From contig NC_134829.1 of the NCBI RefSeq assembly GCF_004210375.1, forward strand, positions 52,568,107 to 52,632,106: a stretch of DNA of 64,000 nucleotides, written 5' to 3'. The translations under genes and the position numbers were made by a program. This stretch comes from Tachypleus tridentatus (taxonomy: Eukaryota; Arthropoda; Merostomata; Xiphosura; Limulidae). Shown here piece after piece: positions 39,901 through 47,762 of this stretch (positions within the stretch are counted from its first letter, which is position 1; each line of letters begins with the position of its first letter). Below the pieces are notes generated by a model that was not told where the DNA came from, ran no database searches, and was given only the letters and a program-made list of their open reading frames with translations.

Positions 39901-40740
39901 TCGCTAATAGTTAGGTTAGTCTTGTAAACTAATCTACCTACAGTAATCTCCTCCCGTGTTCACGAGGTGGCAGTAAACTCGAAATCTTATTAAAATTAAA
40001 GGTTTAATTCCTATCTTGAACAGAGTACAAATACACCATTGTGAAACTTTACGTTAAGACAAACAGTTGTCGGTAATTATATGAAAAGAGTGGTATAGAT
40101 GAGAATGGATGTTATATTATTACGTGGAATTGTTTCAAGTGCAGTATCTGTAAACTGAGTATAATTATGTACATCACGATATACATCCAGCTGTTTATGA
40201 GTAACAGAACCACCTGCACGAGCAGCTGAGAACTTGGTTCATGACAAGGAATATGAACCAAATAATTATATAATATCTCATTTTTACAATGAAGAGAATC
40301 TAGAATGTTTGTTTGTTTATTTGAATTTCGCGCAAAGCTATATGAGAGCTATCTGCACTAGCCGTCTCTAATTTTGCAGTGCAAGACTAGAGGGAAGGCA
40401 GCTAGTCATCACCACCCATCGCCAATTCTTGGGCTATTCTTTTACCAACGAATAGTGGGATTGATCGTCACATTATAACGCCCCCACGGATTACGATACG
40501 AGTGCCTTATCTACCTGGCCATGCCCGGCCGGATCGAGAATGAAATCGAACTGGAAAAGCGAAGGTGTCTTAAACTCTCTTTATATTAAAGTGTGATAAG
40601 AGAAGGATGGATGTAAATAGATATTTATCAAAGCATTATCACTTAGCCCTCCAGCTTCAAATATCACATCAGAATGTGTTTCCTAAATGTGTATTCAAAT
40701 CTCTTCACAAAAAAAGGCTTACCTGAAATGTCGGCTCCAT
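33742..40740 (-). CDS. Secreted Gly/Tyr/His-rich cuticle-type protein, three exons
   Basis: Exons are 40723-40740, 38712-38860 and 33742-33961, joined by GT-AG introns with good signals (donors GTAAGC and GTAAGT; acceptors ending TTTGTATAG and a T-run plus CAG). The join is in frame and gives 128 residues ending in TGA. Residues 1-6 come from exon 1. Residues 7-18 (LLILAVVVVMVT) are the hydrophobic core of a signal peptide, with cleavage likely near 20-23. An acidic segment (EADDEN) and a Gly-rich stretch (44-53) follow. A compact region (57-112) is rich in Tyr, Lys and Arg and includes RWGDKKGGYGEHYWEYNH. A Gly-His tail (115-128) ends the protein. I infer a structural cuticle protein of the chelicerate type. 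The Rebers-Riddiford chitin-binding signature is not evident, so the family is uncertain. Confidence 0.8.
35357..35874 (+). mobile_element. Internally deleted CACTATG transposon (MITE-like)
   Basis: The left end ACACTATGTAACAAAATTTT matches that of 29512-31035. After about 110 bp it jumps to the last codons of the same decayed protein (IWGLIRESDLHYSRKSRK, then a stop) and the same 3' region. The terminal 46 bp at the right end is present twice in tandem (35782-35827 and 35828-35874). I see no convincing target duplication. It needs a transposase from elsewhere. Confidence 0.8.
36664..36674. repeat. Left target-site duplication of Penelope-like element 1
   Basis: GTACACTAAAT, repeated exactly at 37758-37768. 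It fixes the element's borders. Confidence 0.85.
36730..36770 (-). ncRNA. Hammerhead-ribozyme-like motif, element 1 left repeat, degenerate
   Basis: The minus strand reads GTGAAC-CTGACGA-T-GACC-GAAGAA-GATC-AAAAC-ATT-GTTCG. The CUGANGA core and a GTGAAC/GTTCGC stem I are present, but the GAAA core is AAAA here (the duplicate copy has GAAA) and stem II has one mismatch. A U lies between the core A and stem II. It is probably inactive. Confidence 0.45.
36901..37576 (-). pseudogene. Penelope-type GIY-YIG endonuclease fragment, broken
   Basis: Reading from 37576 downward, a linker region (QTVENIIRTHLDRKQNQ, then IPYIPDISRKI) precedes a frame with HIGETCR, then VETRFKEHKK, the typical G-E-T-x-R and R-x2-EH pattern of GIY-YIG endonucleases in Penelope elements. 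The end is QLKPKVNQYKGTPLYLY and TAA at 36901-36903. It is inactivated: a stop follows HIGETCR, the SSSHVFEYCQSNKHN part lies in another frame, and RRKI is followed by TAA where the relative at 56532 has AAA. The N-terminal reverse transcriptase is absent. Confidence 0.75.
37627..37668 (+). ncRNA. Hammerhead-ribozyme-like motif, element 1 right repeat
   Basis: GTGAAC pairs with GTTCGC (stem I). GACC-GAAGAA-GGTC forms a perfect stem II and is followed by GAAAC. The core reads TTGACGA instead of CTGACGA, so the essential C is mutated. Hammerhead motifs are known from the terminal repeats of Penelope-like elements. Confidence 0.5.
37758..37768. repeat. Right target-site duplication of Penelope-like element 1
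   Basis: GTACACTAAAT, an exact match to 36664-36674. Confidence 0.85.
38712..38860 (-). CDS. Cuticle-type gene, coding exon 2
   Basis: 149 bases from the TTTGTATAG acceptor to the TCA/GTAAGT donor. It encodes the signal-peptide core, the acidic segment and the Gly-rich stretch, and it ends after two bases of the codon for Gln 56. The same exon recurs, cut by the window end, at 63934-64000. Confidence 0.8.
39171..39438 (+). mobile_element. SINE family A
   Basis: It starts in TTGGCCAAGCGTGTTAAGGC. The B box is GGGTTCGCATCCC. The body includes TGGGGGCGTTATAATGTGAC and the end is AGCTTTGTGCGAAATTC plus an A/CAAA tail. It is close to the family consensus, so a fairly young copy. Confidence 0.92.
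40306..40532 (-). mobile_element. SINE family A with internal deletion in the head
   Basis: Reverse-complement copy from TGTTTGTTTATTTGAATTTC to GGCCATGCCCGG. Between CGCCCCCACGG and ATTACGATACGAGTGCC the region that should hold the B box and the CATGCTCGCC segment is missing (about 45 bases). Confidence 0.88.
40723..40740 (-). CDS. Cuticle-type gene, coding exon 1 (MEPTFQ)
   Basis: ATG at 40738-40740, 18 coding bases, ending at a CAG/GTAAGC donor. A first exon that ends early in the signal peptide is common in arthropod cuticle genes. The exon is too short to stand out as an ORF; I found it by looking upstream for a signal-peptide start in the right phase. Confidence 0.75.
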
Positions 40741-40775
40741 GACTTTAGGAAGGACGAGGCAACAACCGTTGATAG

Positions 40776-40785
40776 CTTTATATAC
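40776..40785 (-). promoter_or_regulatory. TATA box of the cuticle-type gene
   Basis: GTATATAAAG on the minus strand, about 36 bases upstream of the ATG. It predicts a start site near 40750 and a 5' leader of only about 10 bases. Strong TATA boxes and short leaders are usual for arthropod cuticle genes. Confidence 0.6.
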
Positions 40786-40786
40786 G

Positions 40787-41440
40787 AACTATTTTTATGG
40801 TCAATCTTAGAACTTAGAAACATAATGATATCCCTGTTAGTCGTTTAGCATCTGGGTCATCCTGAAATCTACTGGCACGGTCATCTAGAGAAGAGTGGTA
40901 CCATTGCGCACCCAGGCGGAAAACGAAGAAAGCTAGTGGTCCGTGCTTTTTCAAGACTGGAACGTACGCACTGTCACAAGGAAAAAAAAACAGTAGCGGA
41001 AATAAGAGTAAATATTTTAAATCATTTGATTTAAAATGAACGAATAAGAGACCTCGCTGGCCTTCGGAATGGCGCCGTATAAAGCGACGGTCTCTCAGAT
41101 TGTTTGGACGTAAAACTCCAATGTCATGCAGATTTCTGTTGAGGATTTAAGTATCGTGGTACGAGAGTTCTGCTAAATCAGTCAAAAAATGATTTTGTTA
41201 TTGTTGTTTGTTGTTAAACGCTGAACTACACGATGGCCTATTTGTGCTTTAACCACCGCGAGTATTAAACTTGCAATTTCTGCATATAATTTAATCTCTC
41301 AATTTCATTGTTTGGTTAAATTTTCAGTTCTAATCTACTGCGTAGTTAAAGTAAAAAAAAAAAAATTAAACATAGATATCTGACTTTGAAAATCTTCGTT
41401 AAAGAACATACTATAAACCACTGACTTTTCAATAGTCTGT
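40787..41440. other. Region upstream of the cuticle-type gene, no gene recognised
   Basis: No reading frame or repeat that I recognise. It is the likely proximal regulatory region of the minus-strand gene. Confidence 0.4.
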
Positions 41441-41524
41441 TGTTTGTTTTTTGTTTGGAACAAAGTTACACATAATTGCTTATCTACCCTGTGTTCGTCG
41501 CAGGGATCGAGCCGTGACTTCTGC
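41441..41524 (-). mobile_element. SINE family B, fragment
   Basis: Begins TGTTTGTTTTTTGTTTGGAA, then AAAGTTACACATAATTGC and the B-box region CGTCGCAGGGATCGAGCC. The head is cut off. Confidence 0.6.
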
Positions 41525-41658
41525 TATAATTAAAATATTTTCATAATTTTGCCGAATCTCTAGTTTTAGCTTGTTTTATATTACGTATGTTATTCATACC
41601 AGTTACATCACTAAGCATGTACTAAGTTGTATAAAACTTTTTTTTTTTGGACACGTAG

Positions 41659-41995
41659 GCCCGACATGACTTTGTGATTAGGGATCTAGACTTATAATTT
41701 GTCTGATGTGACTCATTTTTCAGGGCTCTTGACTCATAATATGTTTTAAGTTACCTGGTGGTTAGGGCTATCGATTTGTAATCTGTTAATCTGTGACGTG
41801 GGATCAAATTTCGCAAAGAACATATTTGCGTCTTTTAGCTACGGGAGGTTACATTGTGTCGACCTGCACCACAATTCGTTGGTCAGAGAGTAAGTAGCCC
41901 GAGAGGTGGTGGTCGGTGATGTCAACCGGTTGCTTTCTCTATCTGATCACAGTTAAAATTTAGGGACAACGCTTAGTAGCTTTATCACGAACAAG
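41659..41995 (+). mobile_element. SINE family A, old and degraded
   Basis: GCCCGACATGACTTTGTG head, a GACGTGGGATCAAATTT B-box region, CAATTCGTTGGTCAGAGAGT and GTAGCCCGAGAGGTGGTGGT from the body, and AGCTTTATCACGAACAA at the end. It is longer than a normal copy because the head region appears partly duplicated (two CTGATG/GACTCAT-like segments). Confidence 0.65.
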
Positions 41996-42111
41996 CCAAA
42001 GAAGGAAAGATACGACATGTGTATCAATTGTCTGTTGGTTTCTAATGGTTGTTTACGTTTCTTTGAACAAACCCAGTGATCGTAACCATTTGAACTTTTA
42101 TCATCTGAACA

Positions 42112-42124
42112 AACAGGTATTAAT
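42112..42124. repeat. Left target-site duplication of solo Penelope element
   Basis: AACAGGTATTAAT, matched at 42278-42290 with one difference (T to C). Confidence 0.75.
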
Positions 42125-42277
42125 CAGTGATGTCGAGAAAACCCACTTGTAGAGAAATATATATGTAAAAACGGCTCGTTTGGGTTGAGAAAATATTTTA
42201 CATAGAGGAGCGAACAACGTTTCGTTCTTCTACGTAAAATACTTTCTCAACCCAAACGAGCCGTTTTTGCATATATA
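42125..42277. mobile_element. Solo Penelope terminal repeat, 153-bp hairpin-like element
   Basis: It starts CAGTGATGTCGAGAAAACC, the reverse complement of the right end of the element at 36675. It then consists of two inverted copies of the TAAAAACGGCTCGTTTGGG module with arms of about 55 bp and only a short loop (GCGAACAACGTTTCGTTC). No coding sequence and no complete hammerhead core remain. The 13-bp flanking repeats show it inserted as a unit. Confidence 0.8.
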
Positions 42278-42346
42278 AACAGGCATTAATGTTCAGCTAA
42301 GTCTTTCAGGATTTTATATTTAATAACTTAAGTGCAACAAATCTGA

Positions 42347-42570
42347 TTACCTATGGAAAAGTCGCTTACGTTACAATAAAACTCATCTATGGAGAAGTCG
42401 CTTGCATTACAATAAAACTCATCTATGGAGAAGTCGCTTACGTCACAATAAAACTCATCTATAGATAAGTCGCTTACATTACAATAAAACTCATCTATGC
42501 GGAAGCCGCTTACGTTACAATAAACGTATCAATGGAGAAGTCGCTTACGTTACATTAAAACTCACTTCTG
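42347..42570. repeat. 36-bp minisatellite, about 6 copies
   Basis: The unit contains CTCATCTATGGAGAAGTCGC and TTACGTTACAATAAAA, with a few substitutions between copies. Confidence 0.9.
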
Positions 42571-43577
42571 CAAGAACGCATGTTCACGTTTATGAATGAA
42601 AGTTGTTTTAATCCTATATTTTCTTCTAATATATTTTGTGCACTCGTCTATTTCAAGTTATTGTAGGAACGTAATCAAAATAATTTTAGTTATAGAAAAA
42701 AAAAACATTATAACAACACGAAAACTATAATGACAAAAATACATGGTTGAATACGTGTGATTTGTAATTTCTCGAATAAAATTTTAAGCCGAATCACTTG
42801 GCGTATTTAAAACGTTCAACCGTGACGCGAACACGTGTCGCTGTCTTTCTAACACACGAGACGTGCGTGATATCATTAATGCTCATGGTTGTTGAAGAAA
42901 AGGCGGTTGTTTCTAAGGTGTGTTAATGCTCATTTCAGGCACAGAGAAGAAACAAATTACACGAAACAGTGCGTTGTTTCTAAGGTGTGTTACACTTCTA
43001 AGGTGAAAACAATAGAATTTTTTAATGATATTGTTACACTAACTGCCATGGTGAAAACAATAGAATGAAAACAATAGAATGTTTTAATGCATTCTCGCAC
43101 TTTACGAGGTTTAGAATATTTTTTCTTCTTAAACGTTAAAATCAGGGGTTCAATTCAGGGTTTGTTTTCCGGAAGAGAAAGATATATTTATAATCAAAGA
43201 AAGCCAGAAGAATTAAAGAAAGAGAGAAGGAAACCTGAGTTCAGGTTACGTAACTGTTATGATTAATTTGACTAGTGAGGTAGAAATAAAGAAAACGACC
43301 ACGTATTTGTTAAAACATGTATAAAATTTACCACTTGTCATTCTCCGTGTCTGTTATCTGACTTTAAAGGTTTTGAAGATGAGGCCAGATACAGTAATTA
43401 TTTCCTTTGTCCACGTATCGTATATTATTACTGCGAAGGTGAAAGGAGCTCGTCTGTAGCGATGTTCTATTATTATTATTTTTTATTGTAAAGCGCTAAG
43501 TTTTAAAGCAAAGAAAGCGGTTCGTGAAAGCAAATGAATTAGTGTAATTCAGCGATAAACGTTCGTGTAGTTATTGT
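42571..43577. other. 1 kb without a recognised gene
   Basis: I see only small local repeats (TTGTTTCTAAGGTGTGTTA twice near 42910 and 42974; GTGAAAACAATAGAAT near 43004 and 43051). No coding signal. Confidence 0.45.
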
Positions 43578-43690
43578 GGGCCCCCCGCTAGTACAGCGGT
43601 AAGTCTACGGATTTACAACGCTAAAATCAGGGGTTCGATTCCCCTTGGTGGGCTCAGCAGATAGCCCAATGTGGCTTTGCTATAAGAAAA
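43578..43690 (+). mobile_element. SINE family C, well preserved
   Basis: The head folds like a tRNA (GCCCCCC at the start against GGTGGGC, A-box-like AGTACAGCGGTAAGTC, B box GGGGTTCGATTCCCC). A short body with CAGCAGATAGCCCAATGTGG and TTTGCTATAAGAAAA follows. The attached body makes this a SINE and not a tRNA gene. Confidence 0.88.
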
Positions 43691-43899
43691 TGCAACGACA
43701 AATATCAACTCAAAATTAACATAATTTATTCATGTAGTATAATTAATAATCAAAACTAATATATTTTTTCAGTGATATATATATATCCCCTTTTATTTGC
43801 GTATTCCCCGATGATGCTTTGCTATAAGAAAATACACAAACACACATTCATTGTGGAGTATTAACGACATTCCCTGGTTACTTTTCTGAGTACAAGTTG
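43691..43899. other. AT-rich spacer
   Basis: It contains a short TATATATA run and a second GCTTTGCTATAAGAAAAT string near 43818, probably a SINE C tail. No gene. Confidence 0.5.
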
Positions 43900-43957
43900 T
43901 TTTTTTTTTTTGTAGTTAAGCACAAACATACACAATGGGCTATTCGTGCTCTGCCCA

Positions 43958-43970
43958 CCACGGATATTGA
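43958..43970. repeat. Left target-site duplication of nested SINE A
   Basis: CCACGGATATTGA, identical to 44260-44272, lying inside SINE B. Confidence 0.9.
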
Positions 43971-44259
43971 TTGTTTGTTTGTTTGTTTGTTTGTTTTGGA
44001 ATTTCGCATAAAGTTACTCGAGGGCTATCTGTGCTAGCCGTCCCTAATTTTGCAGTGTAAGACTAGAGGGAAGGCAGCTAGTCATTACCACCCACCGCCG
44101 ACTCTTGGGCTACTATTTTACCAATGAATAGTGGGAATGACCGTCACATTATAACGCCCCCACGGCTGGGAGGGCGAGCATGTTTGGCGCGACGCGGATG
44201 CGAACCCGCGACCCTCAGATTACGAGTTGCACGCCTTAACGCGCTTGGCCATGCCGGGC
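43971..44259 (-). mobile_element. SINE family A nested in SINE B, full length
   Basis: On the plus strand it runs from the (TTTG)n tail through GAATTTCGCATAAAGTTAC to GGCCATGCCGGGC. Exact 13-bp duplications on both sides define the borders, giving a 289-bp element. It is the best type copy of family A in the window. Confidence 0.95.
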
Positions 44260-44272
44260 CCACGGATATTGA
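44260..44272. repeat. Right target-site duplication of nested SINE A
   Basis: CCACGGATATTGA, identical to 43958-43970. Confidence 0.9.
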
Positions 44273-44330
44273 AACACGGATTCTAGCGTTCTAGGTCCGC
44301 AGAGATACCGCTCTGCCACTGGGGACTTTG

Positions 44331-44436
44331 AGTACAAACCTGAACAATGAGCTATACGTAACCTGTCAATACTAATAATCGAACCACGGATTTTGCGTTG
44401 TAAGTCCATAAATTTATCGCTGACTCACGGGGGACA
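44331..44436 (-). mobile_element. SINE family B/C-like, degraded
   Basis: AACAATGAGCTATACGTAAC, ATAATCGAACCACGGA (B-box region) and GCGTTGTAAGTCCATAAAT, then TCACGGGGGAC, match the head of B/C-type SINEs in reverse orientation. Confidence 0.65.
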
Positions 44437-44913
44437 TAAAATCGTGAGTAACGGGTTAAAATATAGAGTAGAAAAATTCAGAAATTTTCATAAACAGGAA
44501 TAAACTTCTAGATGGCACCCTGTTCTGCGAATAATTTAGGCCATTGTTCGAACCTAACGCTTTATTGTTCTGGGATAAATACTGTAACGAAGTGGATGAA
44601 GTTATTGTTTTAAACAGTGTAGGTGTTCATTTTCACATCCATGTATTGGGTTTCAAACTGACTTAATTCTATGTTGATGCACAAAATTGTGGGAAGAAAC
44701 AGCTAAGAATCGTTAGAACAACACTGTTATAAAAGTTGTAGTTTAGATTTTGTTTTGTCCAGTTCCATCCTGTGAAACTCAAATAAAGCTGTTTACATGA
44801 GATATAGTTCGTTGGTTAGTTAAGTAGTGTCTACTCGATGTTTAACTTTTCTATTTTACACTATCTACTGAGTATTGGGAGTTGTTCTGTTCTTTAATAA
44901 TTAAAAGAAATGT
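44437..44913. other. Spacer without a recognised feature
   Basis: AT-rich. I see no gene or repeat. Confidence 0.45.
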
Positions 44914-45218
44914 TGGGCTGGGCGACGCCTGGCGATTGCCATGCTTAAATGTGAAACCACGGGTCCAAGGTTCGTATCTCGTTTCCAAAAATTACATTTT
45001 ACATTTTCCGGCCTTTAGTGCAATATAAAGTTAGTATCAGATTCCAATTATAAGATTAGAGTAGTCCAGTAGTAGACAGTGAGTGTTGTTGACTTAAGAT
45101 TAGAGTAGTCCAGTTGTAGACGGTGAGTGTTGTTGAATAATATCTTATATGTCAGTTTTAAATCAAGAATGGTCTCATGTAGCTATATGCGAATTTCCGA
45201 AGCAAACAAACAAAAATG
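44914..45218 (+). mobile_element. SINE family D (tRNA-derived), with internal duplication
   Basis: A tRNA-like head (GGGCTGGGCGACGCC, B-box-like AAGGTTCGTATCTC) leads into a body and a tail (ATGTAGCTATATGCGAATTT and AAGCAAACAAACAAA) resembling the tail of family A. A 44-bp segment beginning TAAGATTAGAGTAGTCCAGT is present twice in tandem (45051-45137). It is the only copy in the window. Confidence 0.6.
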
Positions 45219-45267
45219 TTAACTACAAACATATTGTTTATTCTCAATTCTTGAATATATTTATTAA

Positions 45268-45875
45268 TCGTTAATCCTTGAACATGTCATTAATCCTTAA
45301 TATGTGTACATTTGTTAATCCTCAATCTGTATAAATATTGTTAATCCTTAATCTGAGCACATACTGTTAATCCTTAATCTATGTACATATCGTTAATCTT
45401 TAAACTATATACACATATTGTTAATCTTTAATCTGTGTAATACTGTTAATCCTTAATCTATGTACATATTGTTAATCCTTAATCTATGTACCTACTGTTA
45501 ATCTTTAATCTGCAATACTGTTAATCTTTAATCTAGGTACATATTGTTAATCCTTAATACATACTGTTAATAATCTATGTACGTTGTTGATCTCTAATCT
45601 ATGTCCATACTATTAATCCTTAATCTGTGTACATACTGTTAATCCTTAATCTGAGTACATATTGTTAATCTTAATCATGTACATACTGTTAATCCTTAAT
45701 CTATATACTGTTAATCCTTAATCTCTGTACATATTGTTAATCCTTAATCTCTGTACATACTGTTAATCCTTAATCTCTGTACATATTGTTAATCTTTAAT
45801 CTTTGAACATATTTATTAATTTGTAATCATTGAACATATTATTAATCCATAATCCTTACACGTATTGTTAATCCG
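45268..45875. repeat. Degenerate ~26-bp minisatellite, over 20 copies
   Basis: The unit is roughly GTACATACTGTTAATCCTTA plus ATCTAT, with many indels and TATG/CTTT variants. The unevenness points to an older array than those at 46858 and 47763. Confidence 0.85.
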
Positions 45876-46857
45876 TGGTCATTAACAGTTTGGGTCATTC
45901 CAAGGATATTCCACTATTAATACATCTATACACTGTTACTTATAGAGATTAAAAACAAAACTGATACGGAATATTTGTCTTCTATTGTCATATTAATGTT
46001 CTCGAATTGTTTACGACTTATCATTCATTGAACTCATAAAACAAGTCGAGACGTATTTAAAGAAATGTTTGATACAACAGAAGTTACAAATCTTTCACGA
46101 ACTGCATCAGTCGTGGAGTTTAAGGCACGTTCCAGACTCTGTGTTCAATGAAGAAAACTGGAGTAAGACGTGGTTTACCGGAGATTCCAGACCACAAAAT
46201 ACTTCGCCACTGATACATCTGTGTTTATTTGAGGGAATGGGAGATTCTGGGATAAGGTTTTAGTTAGACACAAATAGAGCGGTTGGAATGATGGTTTCAT
46301 GTCAGTGATCATGTAAGTTCAGCATCTTTCTGGGTTTTTCACACAAACTTTGCTACATTTAGTTCAACATCTTTGATCAGTAAATTAGTTCGTATGACAC
46401 GTAACTGGTTATTGCCACCTCTAACCCACATACGTTTCTGGACGATGCCTCTCATGAGAATCTTTCGTAATTTCCAATACGAATTTCCTATTCAGAATAC
46501 CATGCTACAAAGCCTTAATCCTCAAAATACCTATTGTTTTTGTACCATTCAATACAGGAGAGATTTATATTGTCACCACACTGTTATTTTGTGCTCCCGA
46601 ATGGCACATCTACGGAGTTACACCGCTGGAAACCTGGTTTTATACCTATGTTGGGCAAAACAGAAATATCTCTTATGTGCTTAATAACTAACAGTAGTTA
46701 TTTTATGATGTAACCTGCTAGAAGATAACAAAAGTAATCGTATATAACAAACTATCAGTTGATCACCCAAGTAAATAGGTGCCTAAATATCTTAAATATT
46801 TCATGTACTTACCCATTGTCTTGTTTTCTCACCTTACAGTTAAACATAGAATCATAC
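45876..46857. other. 1 kb without a recognised gene
   Basis: Open frames at 46069-46263 (64 codons) and 46373-46684 (103 codons) are present. I recognise neither; they have no domain, signal peptide or matching splice sites. Possibly chance frames. Confidence 0.4.
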
Positions 46858-47446
46858 CACTGTTCCTTTAATCTATGTCATTGTATGTAACGTTGATCGT
46901 ATATATTTTACACTTCCACTGTTCCTTTAACCTATGTCATTGTATGTAACGTTGATCGTATATATTTTACACTTTCACTGTTCCTTTAATCTATGTCATT
47001 GTATGTAACGTTGATCGTATATATTTTACACTTTCACTGTTCCTTTAATCTATGTCATTGTATGTAACGTTGATCGTATATATTTTACACTTCCACTGTT
47101 CCTTTAATCTATGTCATTGTATGTAACGTTGATCGTATATATTTTACACTTCCACTGTTCCTTTAATCTATGTCATTGTATGTAACGTTGATCGTATATA
47201 TTTTACACTTTCACTGTTCCTTTAATCTATGTCATTGTATGTAACGTTGATCGTATATATTTTACACTTCCACTGTTCCTTTAACCTATGACATTGTATG
47301 TAACGTTGATCGTATATATTTTACACTTCCACTGTTCCTTTAATCTATGTCATTGTATGTAACGTTGATCTATATATTTTACACTTCCACTGTTCCTTTA
47401 ATCTATGTCATTGTATGTAACGTTGATCTATATATTTTACACTTTC
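46858..47446. repeat. 59-bp minisatellite, about 10 copies
   Basis: The unit contains CACTGTTCCTTTAATCTATG and TGTATGTAACGTTGATCGTA. Copies are nearly identical, with TTCC/TTTC and AACC/AATC variants, and the last two lack CG before TATATA. Confidence 0.95.
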
Positions 47447-47762
47447 TATATGATTTACTCTTCATTAGAGTAACCTGTAACAAAGAAATAATTTGGTCTA
47501 TAAACTGTTTATAAAAAAACTTCTTTAAAGAGCTAAGCGTCCCAATGGAAGTTTTGGGTATAATTTAAAAACAGAAATTCAAAATAAATCAGGTGAAATA
47601 AATGTTGCTAAAGTTTAATAGAGAAAAAAAAAGAATTTGAGATTCTTTGTGTATCGCTGAAATGACGTATCTGATAGGTTTTTTTTTGCATAGTATGATT
47701 TTTGTATTGTTACTGTGAAGTTTGGGAGTTTTACGATTCCTGTTATTTATACACAATTAACC
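47447..47762. other. Spacer between two arrays
   Basis: AT-rich with A and T runs. No gene recognised. Confidence 0.5.

Larger units (their letters stand above)
38861..40722 (-). other. Intron 1 of the cuticle-type gene (1.86 kb)
   Basis: It holds two SINE A copies in opposite orientation (39171-39438 plus, 40306-40532 minus). The rest (39439-40305) has no recognisable feature; its 64-codon frame at 39586 is not gene-like. Confidence 0.65.
43910..44326 (-). mobile_element. SINE family B interrupted by SINE A
   Basis: The outer element runs from the tail side (AGTTAAGCACAAACATACAC, AATGGGCTATTCGTGCTCTG) to 43970 and resumes at 44260 with the target duplication, then TTCTAGCGTTCTAGGTCCGC and GATACCGCTCTGCCACTGGG. 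It is older than the nested family A copy. Confidence 0.85.

Noticed and set aside
43578-43655. Possible free-standing tRNA gene
   Set aside because: The cloverleaf-like head continues directly into the SINE C body and tail, and the same body follows the other heads in the window.
46069-46684. Frames of 64 and 103 codons near 46 kb as genes
   Set aside because: No recognisable domain, no signal peptide, no linked exons, and length within chance expectation.
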